A stretch of DNA of 64,000 bases from Micromonospora echinospora. Lineage in GTDB: Bacteria; Actinomycetota; Actinomycetes; Mycobacteriales; Micromonosporaceae. The position numbers and the translations under genes were made by a program. The notes beneath the pieces are model-generated. The model did no database searches, was not told where the DNA came from, and was given only the letters and a program-made list of their open reading frames with translations. Below are positions 17,901 to 25,584 of the stretch, in pieces (the first letter of the stretch is position 1; each line of letters opens with the position of its first letter). The stretch is from contig NZ_JACHJC010000001.1 of NCBI RefSeq assembly GCF_014203425.1, positions 4,056,001 to 4,120,000 of the forward strand, written 5' to 3'.

Positions 17901-18378
17901 GTTCGCCTCCGGGATGCTGCTGCTGGCCGAGATGACCCGCCTGACCGCGTGGCGACCGGGTGACAGGCGCCCGTCGTACCACCTCGACCGGGTCAAGCAC
18001 AGCTCGTCGGCGGCGTTGGCCTTCACGGACTCCCGTCGGCTCGCCGTCATCGCCGGGCAGACGGGCTTCGTCGTCTGGGACGCCGCGAGCGGAGAGCTGG
18101 TGTTCGACGGGAGAGCCCTCGACGACCCGGATGGACGCCTCTCCGGGGTCGAGGAGGTGGTGGTGTCGCCCGACGGGAGGTTCGCGGTGGCCGGAGACCC
18201 GGGAGAGCAGACCGTCGACGTCTGGGACCTGCGCGCCGGACGCCGGATCCGCTCACTGCACGGTCACCACGTCCGGGTCAACGCGATACGCGCCGACGCC
18301 GCGTTCGGCACCGTCGTCACCGGCGACCACCAGGGCAATGTCCGCATCTGGGGCCTCGATTGGGACTACGGAGAGTGA
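14947..18378 (+). CDS. soluble Ser/Thr protein kinase with TPR and WD40 beta-propeller
   Basis: The 1143-residue protein has a kinase domain (about 10-270): glycine loop ETGGTGFVYRA (18-28), lysine K40, catalytic HQDIKPSN (133-140, arginine of HRD replaced by glutamine), DFG (152-154), SPE (186-188) and D201. A TPR-like part follows (about 290-395). The remainder is WD40-type blades (VRVWDAF, VDVWDLRAG, VRIWGLD) interrupted near 735-790 by a helical stretch with EARAVPGHER, seen in actinobacterial WD40-kinase proteins. No membrane span is present, unlike PknB. It probably senses or scaffolds through the propeller and phosphorylates a partner. GGGAAGG precedes the GTG. Confidence 0.88.
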   Translation: MAAGETVLDTFRIEEVVETGGTGFVYRAHHLAWGVDLAVKTPRPDLASAPGILDLLAQEAQAWTDLDPHPNVVGCNYVQRVGAYPVVFAEWVAGGDLTAAVRDGRCRDLPRALDVAIQMLRGIGHAHAAGLVHQDIKPSNVMYDGETARVTDFGTAKAKASVSHSAEGGVETSYATLGGFTPQYCSPEQVDPDGRIGRTSDMWSWALTVIELLHGRRLWKWGHDGADALASLRGDLPRPLRDLLSGCLVRDPRSRIGDTAEAEAVLLSVYADCASGPYPHPDRVSPSLKADGLSNKALSLWDLGDQRRAIEMFERAKAIDPHNVRAVYNHGLVRWADGLVTDETLLSELRATGDSWEADYLAAMVHMERGDGVLAARHLAEADRKHPGSPEIAAARERCARLEPRGTLEVFGQLSGQVVAMACDHDATHVVVAERSGRVRVWDAFAGRVVAELAASGPAPVDVAIDHAGARVLVCYQDSRVERWLLADGTAHLEGRLDGGTAVALSPEGGFAAVGTADGRVLVFRTDAWEPVARIRPHDGTVTRVILGPDAEVCVSASLGRPGSAVDHRVEQWWPLRDTRMRGLHIPADEMDGGGQKIALAPDGSTVLRIGYQSLTMVDMRVWDEPRRWEIPWLTGYRMLGVSGRAGWALLDPGTGELQVLELAIRRCVRTFPKDWARGSRRDATAFSGDCGYAVIAESHGYSGQTSLSRLPMPLRGHLAPWSYAPPRPVGALARDERAFDQVMERVEAMIAAGEDRRAADAIREARAVPGHERHPRLRRASGALGRNLRRTGLTGIWLEQELSDVMLAHGTFDIGASGRLFAFPANIDEVEIFDLETLEKAGGVIERRNPATSLSFARGGRDVIIGYSDGSVACHDTRTFQPRFKVAGALPRDDGNTTLDITGDLLAVGFGHGLATVWSLEAAACVATVRTGPGTIVGVTADEASRSIAVQLRTPDAAAVEVRSMDTGKPVKTFADVDPHTEIRFASGMLLLAEMTRLTAWRPGDRRPSYHLDRVKHSSSAALAFTDSRRLAVIAGQTGFVVWDAASGELVFDGRALDDPDGRLSGVEEVVVSPDGRFAVAGDPGEQTVDVWDLRAGRRIRSLHGHHVRVNAIRADAAFGTVVTGDHQGNVRIWGLDWDYGE

Positions 18379-18382
18379 TCCG

Positions 18383-18994
18383 ATGACCGAACGCCGCCAG
18401 CACGATGAACTGCGAGCCGCGTTCCTGGCCAACCGGGAGCGCGTCAGAACCTGGCTCGACGCCTGGGAGATTCCCGAAGTGGTGTGGACCGACGAGTTCA
18501 ACGAGATCCCTCTGCCCTGGATCGTGCCGCAGCAGGAAAGGGAGATCTGGCTCAAGCGCCACGCACCCTTCCTGGACGCGTACGACTGGTTGTTCGTCGG
18601 ACGGCCGCTGACCCCGGGGGTCCGCGAGGTGCGGGCATTGTGGCACTTCGGGCCGGCTCACCGGTTCGCGGAACTTGATCTGATGATCACCAGCGTCTGT
18701 GACCCCGAGTACCTGGCCGAGAAGCTGACCCTGGCGGTTCACCACGCCGGCTTGAAGGGCTGGCGTGACGCGGACGCGCAGCCGCTCTATCAATGGCTCG
18801 TCGAGGGTGTGCATACGATGCCCCTCGGCAACGGCGTGCGGGGCAGCAACCGTTCGGGGTTCGTCCTGTTGCGTTTCACCCGCTTTCCGACCTCCGACGG
18901 CGACGTGATCGTGCGTCTGACCGTCGCGGAGACCGATAGCGCCCTGGACGGCTCACCTCTCGACGACGACGGGGTGTCGGTTCCTGGCGGCTAG
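18383..18994 (+). CDS. protein of unknown function in the kinase operon
   Basis: This 203-residue protein starts four bases after the kinase stop, with GGAGAG at good distance, so it belongs to the same operon. It is acidic and rich in tryptophan (WLDAWEIPEVVWTDEFNEIP), with a central region VREVRALWHFGPAHRFAELD and a beta-rich C-terminus GFVLLRFTRFPTSDGDVIVR. It has no signal, membrane span or motif I recognise. It may be the kinase substrate or the effector. Confidence 0.65.
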   Translation: MTERRQHDELRAAFLANRERVRTWLDAWEIPEVVWTDEFNEIPLPWIVPQQEREIWLKRHAPFLDAYDWLFVGRPLTPGVREVRALWHFGPAHRFAELDLMITSVCDPEYLAEKLTLAVHHAGLKGWRDADAQPLYQWLVEGVHTMPLGNGVRGSNRSGFVLLRFTRFPTSDGDVIVRLTVAETDSALDGSPLDDDGVSVPGG

Positions 18995-19064
18995 ACCAGC
19001 GGCTCTGCTCGGCATGGCCGTGATCGGCAACTGAGCTGGGCTGACCGCGTCTGCGACCCGCGAA

Positions 19065-19724
19065 TCAGGTGACCAGCCCGGTGCGGTACGCGTACACCAC
19101 CGCCTGCACCCGGTCCCGCAAGTCCAGCTTCGTGAGAATCCGCGACACGTACGTCTTGACCGTCTCCTGGCTGATCACCAGCCGCGCCGCGATCTCGCTG
19201 TTCGACAGACCGTCGGCGATCAGCCGCAGCACCTCCAGCTCACGGGGCGTCAGCCCCACGTCCGCAGGTGCTCCCTCGGCCGGGCGGATGCGCGCGGCGT
19301 ACCTGCCGACGAGCTGCCGCGTCACCTCGGGCGCCAGCAGCGCGGCGCCGGAGGCGACGGTGCGGATGCCGTGCAGCAGTTGCGCAGGTGGAGCGTCCTT
19401 GAGCAGGAATCCGCTCGCGCCGGCGCGCAGCGCCTCGTAGACGTACTCGTCGAGGTTGAACGTCGTCACCATCAGCACCTTGACCGGCTGGGCGACGTCC
19501 GCGCCGGCCAGCAGGCGGGTGGCCTTGATGCCGTCGAGCACCGGCATGCGTACGTCCATCACCACCACGTCGGGCCGCAGGCGGCCGGCGAGGTCGACCG
19601 CGGCGCGGCCGTCGCCGCACTCACCCACCGCCTCCATGTCCGGCTGCGCGTCGATGATGGTGGCGAATCCGGTACGGATCAGCGCCTGGTCGTCGCAGAC
19701 GAGCACCCGGATCGGCGCGGTCAC
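19065..19724 (-). CDS. NarL/LuxR-family response regulator
   Basis: The 219-residue protein has a receiver domain with the acidic pair in VLVCDDQ, phospho-acceptor aspartate in VVVMDVRMPV, and KDAPP near the conserved lysine, followed by a LuxR-type helix-turn-helix (LTPRELEVLRLIADGLSNSE, then AARLVISQETVKTYVSRIL). Its start overlaps the kinase stop, so it pairs with the adjacent histidine kinase. The target is probably its own operon, including the CPBP protease. Confidence 0.93.
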   Translation of the reverse strand: MTAPIRVLVCDDQALIRTGFATIIDAQPDMEAVGECGDGRAAVDLAGRLRPDVVVMDVRMPVLDGIKATRLLAGADVAQPVKVLMVTTFNLDEYVYEALRAGASGFLLKDAPPAQLLHGIRTVASGAALLAPEVTRQLVGRYAARIRPAEGAPADVGLTPRELEVLRLIADGLSNSEIAARLVISQETVKTYVSRILTKLDLRDRVQAVVYAYRTGLVT

Positions 19725-20875
19725 GACGCGCTCCCGGTGGGGATGCGCGCCCGGACGACGAAGCTCTCGTCCGCCCGCCGTTGCGCGTCGAACTCGCCGC
19801 CGAGCACCGTCACGCGCTCGCGCAACCCGGCGAGGCCGCGTCCGCTTCCGCCCGGACCGGCGGCGCGCGCGCCGGGGCCGTCCGTGCTGATCTCCACCGT
19901 GATCTCCCGGTCTCCATGGTGTACGTGGACAGCGGTGGGACGGCCGTGGGCGTACTTGAGAGCGTTCGTCAGCGCCTCCTGCACCACCCGGTACGCGGCC
20001 ACCTCCGCGCCGCCGGTCACCTCCGCCGGGCTGCCCTCCTGCGTGAACTCCACCGGCTGCCCGGCCTGCCGGGTCTGCTCCACCAGGGCGTGCAGCTCGC
20101 CGACGGACGGGGCGCGTGCCTCCGTACCGTGGTCGGGGTTGAGCACGTCGAGCAGCACCCGCAGGTCTCCGATGGCGCGGCGGCCGGTGTCGGTGACGGC
20201 GGTCAGGGCGGTGTCGAGTCGGTCGGGGGCGGCGGTCAGGTAGCGGGCCGCCTCGGCCTGCACCACCATCGCCGTCACGTGGTGGGTCACGACGTCGTGC
20301 AGCTCACCGGCGATGCGGGCACGTTCGGCGGCGCGGGCGGTCTCGGCGACGTGCCGGCGTCGCTCGGCCTCGGCGGCGCGGTTCTGCCGCAGCCATGACC
20401 CGGTGCCCCAGGCGAGCGCCAGCAGCAGGTAGAACGTGGCGAAGCCGGTCACCCCCTCGGTCGACCCCTGCCGGTCGAGGGCGACGGCTAGTCCGACGTA
20501 CGCGAGGGAGCCGACCAGCACCGTGGCACGGCGGCCTCGGTCCAGGTGAGCGCCCGCGCTCACCAGCGCGACGGCGAGCGCGGCGCCCGCGAAGGTGTGG
20601 TACGCGCGTACCTGGTCGATCGCGAAGCCGAGGGAGACCAGGGCGAGGGACAGCGTCGGCCGGCTGCGGCGGAGCGCCAGCGGAAGACATTCCAGCGCGA
20701 TCACTACCAGGGTCAGCGCGTCGAACGGCCGGGCGGGCAGGTCGCCGAGCTGCGTGCCGATGCCGCGCAGCGGTGGTGTCACGGACGCGAGGGCGATCAC
20801 CAGCGCGAGCGGGAGATCCCGGACCGTGACGGGCCAGCGCCGCCACGAGTCCGGGAGCATCCGTCGTGTGATCAT
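19721..20875 (-). CDS. two-component sensor histidine kinase (NarL-partner class)
   Basis: The 384-residue protein has several N-terminal membrane segments (about 20-150), a HisKA_3 dimerisation helix with the phospho-acceptor histidine in ARIAGELHDVVTHHVTAMV, and a C-terminal HATPase with VVQEALTNALKYAH and GRGLAGLRERVTVLGG. The ATG at 20875 shares one base with the stop of the CPBP gene (TGATG). It phosphorylates the response regulator encoded next. Its stimulus is probably cell-envelope stress, as for many such kinases, but nothing in the sequence proves that. Confidence 0.92.
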   Translation of the reverse strand: MITRRMLPDSWRRWPVTVRDLPLALVIALASVTPPLRGIGTQLGDLPARPFDALTLVVIALECLPLALRRSRPTLSLALVSLGFAIDQVRAYHTFAGAALAVALVSAGAHLDRGRRATVLVGSLAYVGLAVALDRQGSTEGVTGFATFYLLLALAWGTGSWLRQNRAAEAERRRHVAETARAAERARIAGELHDVVTHHVTAMVVQAEAARYLTAAPDRLDTALTAVTDTGRRAIGDLRVLLDVLNPDHGTEARAPSVGELHALVEQTRQAGQPVEFTQEGSPAEVTGGAEVAAYRVVQEALTNALKYAHGRPTAVHVHHGDREITVEISTDGPGARAAGPGGSGRGLAGLRERVTVLGGEFDAQRRADESFVVRARIPTGSAS

Positions 20876-21711
20876 CAGGAGACCGTAACGCTCTCCGCCG
20901 GGACCTCGGCCGCGCGGCGGCGCCGCGTCACGATGTGGCCGCGGCGGTGCGCCAGCCACAGGAAGACCACTGTCAGCGCCGCCCCGGCCGCCACCGTGTA
21001 GAGGCTGCCCTCCGGCCCGAAGTCGCCGCCGCTGAGCAGCGTCGAACCCGACGTGCTGGCGTCCAGCAGCCCCACCGACTCGCCGTTGCCGGACACGACC
21101 ACGCCGAAGATGCCGCCGGCGGCGAAGTTCCAGCCGAAGTGCAGACCGATCGGCACCCACAGGTTGCGGGTCGCGGCGTAGCAGGCCGCCAGCATGAACC
21201 CGGCCTCGATCGCGATGGCTGTCGCACCCCACAGGCTGGCGTCCGGGTTCAGCAGGTGCATCAGGCCGAACAGTACGCCGGTGAGCAGCAGCGAGAGCCA
21301 CGTACCGAGCCACTCCTCGACCAGGCGGAAGAGCAGGCCGCGGAACATCAGCTCCTCCGTCACCGCCGCGGCGGCCATGAGCCCGAAGATGCCGACCGCG
21401 CCGGACACCGACCCGATGCCGTGCACGTGGTAGCCGCCCATGAGGGCGATGTTGACGATGACTGCCGCGAACATGGCGAACCCGATCAGCACCCCGCGGT
21501 TGAGCCGGGCCGCAGCGCCGTGCCGGGCCAGCTCGATGACCTCGCGACCTTCGGTGCGGCGCACCACCCACCCGTACACTCCGATCGCGGCCACTGCTGT
21601 CGCGACGCCGAGGATCAGGCTGAGCCAGGCGTTGTCCTGTGCCGCGACGACCGCCCGGCTCCCGACGAGACTGACCGCGACGACGGCCAGGAACTGCTTC
21701 ACCACACGCAT
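20875..21711 (-). CDS. CPBP family intramembrane glutamic endopeptidase
   Basis: The 278-residue membrane protein has the CPBP/Abi motifs: TEELMFRGLLFR (EExxxR), VLFGLMH and HFGWNFAAG, which form the active site within the membrane. Family members process prenylated or membrane-bound peptides and often serve in bacteriocin self-immunity or stress signalling. It is first in the operon with the kinase and regulator, so it may be a sensor-linked protease. AAGGAA precedes the ATG at 21711. Confidence 0.85.
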   Translation of the reverse strand: MRVVKQFLAVVAVSLVGSRAVVAAQDNAWLSLILGVATAVAAIGVYGWVVRRTEGREVIELARHGAAARLNRGVLIGFAMFAAVIVNIALMGGYHVHGIGSVSGAVGIFGLMAAAAVTEELMFRGLLFRLVEEWLGTWLSLLLTGVLFGLMHLLNPDASLWGATAIAIEAGFMLAACYAATRNLWVPIGLHFGWNFAAGGIFGVVVSGNGESVGLLDASTSGSTLLSGGDFGPEGSLYTVAAGAALTVVFLWLAHRRGHIVTRRRRAAEVPAESVTVS

Positions 21712-21903
21712 GACGATTCCTTCGGGATTTCCGCGGCCCGAACGCCGCGGTTCACCTGGAACGCTATGGATTCGCCAGCCGGAAATCGTCACCGTGCGGT
21801 GGACACTTGCGGGTAGCTCGCACGGGGGACGAGCGCGGCGTTCGGGGCGTGCCCTGAGCAGAAAGGCTGGCTTCGAGACGGCCTCGGCGGGCAGGCTGCC
21901 GGC

Positions 21904-22710
21904 ATGGCGACGGGCTTCGGCGGTGAGGTGGCGACCTACTACGCACGGCATCGGCGCGGCTATCCGCCCGCCGTGGTCGACGCGCTGGCGGCAGCCTTCC
22001 GTCTCGGCGGCGACGACACGGTGGTCGACCTCGGCTGCGGTACCGGCCAGTTGAGCATTCCGCTCGCCGACCGGGTGGGCGCGGTCATCGGCGTGGATCC
22101 GGAACCGGACATGCTGGCGATCGCCCGGCGTGCCGCCGTGGACCGGGGGACTGCCAACGCCACATGGGTGCTCGGCAGCGACAGCGATGTGCCCGCGTTG
22201 TCCCGGCTGCTCGGCAGGGGGAAGGTCGGCGCGCTGACCGTTGCCGTCGCCATTCACTTCATGGACCGGGACACCCTGTTCGAGGCGGCCCGGCCGTTGT
22301 TCCGCCCCGGCGGTGGCATCGCCGTCGTCACCAACGGCGAACCCCTGTGGACGCAGGACACCGAATGGTCGCTCGCGCTGCGCGGATGCCTGGAACGGAT
22401 GCTCGGCCACCCCGTCACCGGAAGATGCCAGACCGACGAGGACGGGCGCCGGCGCAACCGCGAGGCGCTCGTGCGTGCCGGATATCGGTACGAGGAGACG
22501 TCGGTGCGGTACGAGGCGCCGCTCACCGTCGACGACATGGTCGGCGGCGTCTACTCCGCCATGTCCGCCGAACAGATGCCGTCCTCGCGGCAGCGGGCGG
22601 CGTTCGCCGCCGACGTGCGCGACGCTCTCGGCGGAGTGGACGTGGTGACCGAGCCCGTCGTTGTCCGGCTGCAGTACGGGATCGCCGGCCAGGGCGTGGG
22701 TTCAGGCTGA
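21904..22710 (+). CDS. class I SAM-dependent methyltransferase
   Basis: The 268-residue protein starts with GGEVATYYARHRRGYP, typical of the YcgJ/Methyltransf_11 group, followed by motif I VVDLGCGTGQLSIPLA and VIGVDPEPDMLAIARR. CAGGCT six bases before the ATG may be a weak leaderless -10, and no ribosome site is visible. The substrate is unknown. It ends ten bases before the opposing zinc-ribbon gene. Confidence 0.83.
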   Translation: MATGFGGEVATYYARHRRGYPPAVVDALAAAFRLGGDDTVVDLGCGTGQLSIPLADRVGAVIGVDPEPDMLAIARRAAVDRGTANATWVLGSDSDVPALSRLLGRGKVGALTVAVAIHFMDRDTLFEAARPLFRPGGGIAVVTNGEPLWTQDTEWSLALRGCLERMLGHPVTGRCQTDEDGRRRNREALVRAGYRYEETSVRYEAPLTVDDMVGGVYSAMSAEQMPSSRQRAAFAADVRDALGGVDVVTEPVVVRLQYGIAGQGVGSG

Positions 22711-22720
22711 CCAGCGCCAG

Positions 22721-23005
22721 CTACGTCACCAGGCGGCAGTTGGGAATGCCCCTGGTGCGTTCCTCGATCGGTGCGGCAGTGGACAGGGCCGTCACCCCGG
22801 CGGGAACCGGAGCCCGCGAGACGTGGATGCCCTCCAGGCAGGTGTCGCACCAGAACGAGACGTAGCCGTACCCGGCGCCGGGCGGTGCGGTGAACACCAT
22901 CCGCAGGGTCCGTTGACCGCAGTTCGGGCACTGGTGGTCGGACTCGGCCGGCAGGGTGCGGTAGACGACCTCGTACGCGTCGAGCCACTCGTCGAATGAA
23001 GCCAC
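22721..23005 (-). CDS. small zinc-ribbon protein, last gene of the leftward toxin locus
   Basis: The 94-residue protein has two Cys pairs, CPNCG near residue 26 and CDTC near residue 53, making a zinc ribbon. The rest (FDEWLDAYEVVYRTLPAESD) is short and acidic. GAGGAG lies six bases before the GTG at 23005. It follows the candidate immunity gene of the CdiA-like toxin and may be a second immunity protein or an unrelated small protein. I do not recognise a named family. Confidence 0.6.
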   Translation of the reverse strand: MASFDEWLDAYEVVYRTLPAESDHQCPNCGQRTLRMVFTAPPGAGYGYVSFWCDTCLEGIHVSRAPVPAGVTALSTAAPIEERTRGIPNCRLVT

Positions 23006-23008
23006 CAA

Positions 23009-23195
23009 CTGCTCCTCGGGCCTGACCGGTGGTGACCGGCCATCGGTTTCGTGAACACCGGATCACCCCTGAAGGTCTGAGGAGCGGATCTCGATGAGCT
23101 GTCCGCGGTGAGTACGCCGCTGCTAAGCGTGCGACCGTTCTCCTCGGGCAGGGCCTCCTTGATCTCGACCACGTCGCGCAGACCCAGGGCCACCG
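23009..23195. other. 187-bp gap with no clear gene
   Basis: Between the immunity candidate and the zinc-ribbon gene a leftward GTG at 23193 opens MALGLRDVVEIKEALPEENG, which reads like protein for about 55 residues before running into the frame shadow of the zinc-ribbon gene. It may be the decayed start of another small immunity gene. I see no hairpin or promoter that stands out. Confidence 0.3.
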
Positions 23196-23516
23196 CTACT
23201 CCACCGGTAACCTGTAGGTCGCGGCGACGAGTTCTCGAAGGTGTGCCACCACGTCGGGTTTCTGGTCCGTCTCCGGCAGGTCCCGTTCGCCCTCCGCGAC
23301 CAGAGCGGCACGCCAGTGGCTGACGACTTCTCGCTGGGCCTCCGGTGACAGGTCCTCGAGCCAGAACGAGCCGAGGTTGTTGTCGATGATCTCCTGAAGG
23401 TGCTCGGCGGCGCGTCTGTCCGACAGCCGGGACACGAGAAAATCCAGCGTCCAGTCAAACAGGCCCCCGGTCGCTGTCCAGTCGATCCCGGGCCGGAGGA
23501 CGATGAGACCGGCCAT
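23196..23516 (-). CDS. candidate immunity protein for the CdiA-type toxin
   Basis: This 106-residue protein starts inside the toxin stop codon (TGATG at 23516), the standard place for the cognate immunity gene. It is acidic and helical (FDWTLDFLVSRLSDRRAAEH, DLSPEAQREVVSHWRAALVA), has no signal peptide, and would act in the cytoplasm by binding the toxin's C-terminal domain. I recognise no family; the call is from position and size. Confidence 0.65.
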   Translation of the reverse strand: MAGLIVLRPGIDWTATGGLFDWTLDFLVSRLSDRRAAEHLQEIIDNNLGSFWLEDLSPEAQREVVSHWRAALVAEGERDLPETDQKPDVVAHLRELVAATYRLPVE

Positions 23517-24712
23517 CACTTCCTCACGATGAAGACGCGCGGGCCGAGCCCGCGATCGGCTATGAACTGTTCGACCATGGCTGTCTGCTGCGCCGAGAAC
23601 CTGGAGACGTCGACCGGGACGAGATCGGCCTTTTCCAGGTGCCGTTCGATCTGGTACTGAAGTTGTGGCCACTGCCGGTCGAAATACTGGCCGGGGAAGT
23701 TGCCCACCGCATCATAGGTGCGTCCCGCGCCGTCCACCCAGTCCGCCGAGGAGTCCGGCGGCGCCCGCCGCAGCCGTACCCCGACCTGCTGCTCGATCCG
23801 GCCGGCCGTCTCGGCCTCGGCCGGCCGGAACCTGCCGGTCGCAGGATCCATGCCCAGATCACGAACCCGCTGTTCCTCATCCACTTTCGGGATACGGGAA
23901 GGGTCCGTATCCCCGCTGGGTTTCGACGGGCCGGGCGGCGGCTCCGGTGAACGGTGTGTCAGTCGGCGCAGCGCCTCCCTCAGCTTCTCGATCAGGTCGC
24001 CGAGCCGGCGCACCTCCGGCATCAGCCGCCGCAGACTCGCCAGCAACCCCCGCAACAACCGCCCGATCCGCGCCGCCCACGACGCCACGGTCGTTGTCAC
24101 CTGCTCCACCACCAGCGGCGTCGCCAATCCCGCCGTGGCGACCAGTTCGGCCGCGTACACGATCAGGCGGGACACGCAGGCGGCGATGGCGTCGCGGACC
24201 AGCAGCCGCACGGCCGCGACCAGGCCGGCGGCGCCCTCGGTGATCGCGGCCATCGCCTCGGCGCCCTGCGCCAGCCCGGTGACGGCCTGCTGCTGCTCGG
24301 CCGCCCAGCGGCGGTAGCCGGTGGCGGCGGCGCCCGTCCACCCGGCGACCTCGGCGCGGACGGCGTGGGCCAGTTCGGCGGCGTCCTCGCGCAGGGACGC
24401 GGCGACGTTGCGCCAGGTCTGCGCGTGCGCGGTGATCTCGGCGGGGTCGCCGGCGAGCCAGTCGAGGGCCTCGCTGAGCGGCTTGACGTGCTCGATGAGC
24501 CAGGCGATGCCGTACTGGAGAAGCACCCCTGCCGGGTCGGACACGAGGGCGAGCGCGTCGAGGCCGGCGCTGACGACGCCGAGGCTGCCGTCGATCCAGC
24601 TACCGGTGCGTACGCCCTGGGCGATGAGTTCGATGTCCTCGCAGATCCACACGCCCGCCCAGGCGCTCGGCGCGGTGTCCGCCGCGGCGGCGACGAGCGG
24701 GTTCGTGGTCAC
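23516..24712 (-). CDS. polymorphic toxin: WXG100/CpnT-like N-terminus with CdiA-type tRNase-like C-terminus
   Basis: The 398-residue protein has a helical N-terminal trafficking domain (about 1-160, with DPAGVLLQYGIAWLIEHVKP and GWTGAAATGYRRWAAEQQQA), a hydrophobic helix about 180-215, a Pro-rich linker near 262-278, and a C-terminal domain. The tail has ADWVDGAGRTYDAVGNF and a LVPVDVSRFSAQQTAMVEQF stretch, which fits CdiA C-terminal tRNase domains as I know them. It is probably exported by a type VII (ESX) system and kills or arrests related cells. The GTG start overlaps the EspC-like gene stop (GTGA). Confidence 0.75.
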   Translation of the reverse strand: MTTNPLVAAAADTAPSAWAGVWICEDIELIAQGVRTGSWIDGSLGVVSAGLDALALVSDPAGVLLQYGIAWLIEHVKPLSEALDWLAGDPAEITAHAQTWRNVAASLREDAAELAHAVRAEVAGWTGAAATGYRRWAAEQQQAVTGLAQGAEAMAAITEGAAGLVAAVRLLVRDAIAACVSRLIVYAAELVATAGLATPLVVEQVTTTVASWAARIGRLLRGLLASLRRLMPEVRRLGDLIEKLREALRRLTHRSPEPPPGPSKPSGDTDPSRIPKVDEEQRVRDLGMDPATGRFRPAEAETAGRIEQQVGVRLRRAPPDSSADWVDGAGRTYDAVGNFPGQYFDRQWPQLQYQIERHLEKADLVPVDVSRFSAQQTAMVEQFIADRGLGPRVFIVRK

Positions 24713-25032
24713 CGACGCTGCCGTACCCGGTCGAGCAGGTCCGCGGCGTGCGCGTCGGAGGAGCGGTAACGCTCGGCGCTGGACCGCAGCTTCCCGGCGG
24801 TGTCCCGGACCGAGGTGGCAGCGGTGCCGATGCCGTCGGTGAGCGTCCGCTGAAGACCGTCGAGGAGGATCGGCATGACCGCGCAGAGTTGCCCGTACGC
24901 GTCGGCGCCGAGCCGGACGTGCTGTCCGGCCTGCCGTGCGGTGTCGATGCTGTCGGCGCAGCGGCCCAGGTGGGCGGCGTGCGCGGTCAGGTCGTCCGGG
25001 TCGACCTGGAGGCCGTCACCGGGCGGCGGCAT
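24709..25032 (-). CDS. EspC-like type VII secretion target
   Basis: This 107-residue, all-helical protein (LQVDPDDLTAHAAHLGRCAD at the start, then TAATSVRDTAGKLRSSAERY) fits the ESX-1 EspC/WXG100-like small secreted partner family. Its ATG lies inside the end of the YbaB-like gene and its stop overlaps the toxin start, so it is made together with the toxin. It probably forms the helical-hairpin partner that carries the toxin to the ESX channel. Confidence 0.7.
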   Translation of the reverse strand: MPPPGDGLQVDPDDLTAHAAHLGRCADSIDTARQAGQHVRLGADAYGQLCAVMPILLDGLQRTLTDGIGTAATSVRDTAGKLRSSAERYRSSDAHAADLLDRVRQRR

Positions 25033-25420
25033 CCGGCGCGTCCGGGTCGGGGCCGAGCCGCCGCTGGTGGGACTCGACGACCGCTCGCGCGGCCGGGTCG
25101 TCCGCGCCGAGCGTCTTCGTGGTGGCATCGGTGAGCTGTCGCAGCAGGTCGGTGTGGGCGTCCCGGGTGACCGCCAGGATCTGCCGGGCGGTGTGTGCGG
25201 CGGAGTGCTGCCGGACGCGTTCGTCGAGTCGCAGGCCGGTGAGCAGCCCGGACGCGTCGACGGTGACCTCGACCAGCCCGTCGGCGCTGCGGGCGGTGCC
25301 GGTCAGCGCCTGTGTACGGGCGGACAGGTCCCGGGCGCGCACCGCCCGGGCGGCCAGCGACGACTCCCACTCGTCGAGCCGGCGTGCCGCCGCGTCCAAC
25401 GCGGTCTCGTCCGGCCACAT
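25016..25420 (-). CDS. YbaB/EbfC-like protein of the leftward toxin locus
   Basis: The 134-residue protein has an N-terminal coiled helix and a YbaB-like hairpin (GLVEVTVDASGLLTGLRLDE). YbaB proteins are small DNA-binding or nucleoid-associated dimers; versions beside ESX toxin loci may instead be secretion partners. GGGAGGG lies five bases before the ATG at 25420. It is the first gene of the leftward operon and has a longer counterpart heading the rightward operon. Confidence 0.75.
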   Translation of the reverse strand: MWPDETALDAAARRLDEWESSLAARAVRARDLSARTQALTGTARSADGLVEVTVDASGLLTGLRLDERVRQHSAAHTARQILAVTRDAHTDLLRQLTDATTKTLGADDPAARAVVESHQRRLGPDPDAPDAAAR

Positions 25421-25584
25421 GACGACCCTCCCCAGGGGACAGCGGTGCCCGACACGGTAGCAACCGGTCGCGCTGCGTGTGGGCCCCGTGACGTCACGGC
25501 GACAAACGCGATCCCCTGTGGAGGGACCTCCGGGCGTGCCGGGCGTTGCTAGGGTCTGGTTGACCGTGACGGGGAGGCAACGGG
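25421..25584. promoter_or_regulatory. shared promoter region of the two mirror-image toxin operons
   Basis: This 164-bp space separates the two YbaB-like genes. On the right side TAGGGT (25550-25555) is a good -10, with GGGGAGG as ribosome site before the ATG at 25585. The opposite promoter is less clear. Any regulator binding here could switch both toxin operons together. Confidence 0.5.
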
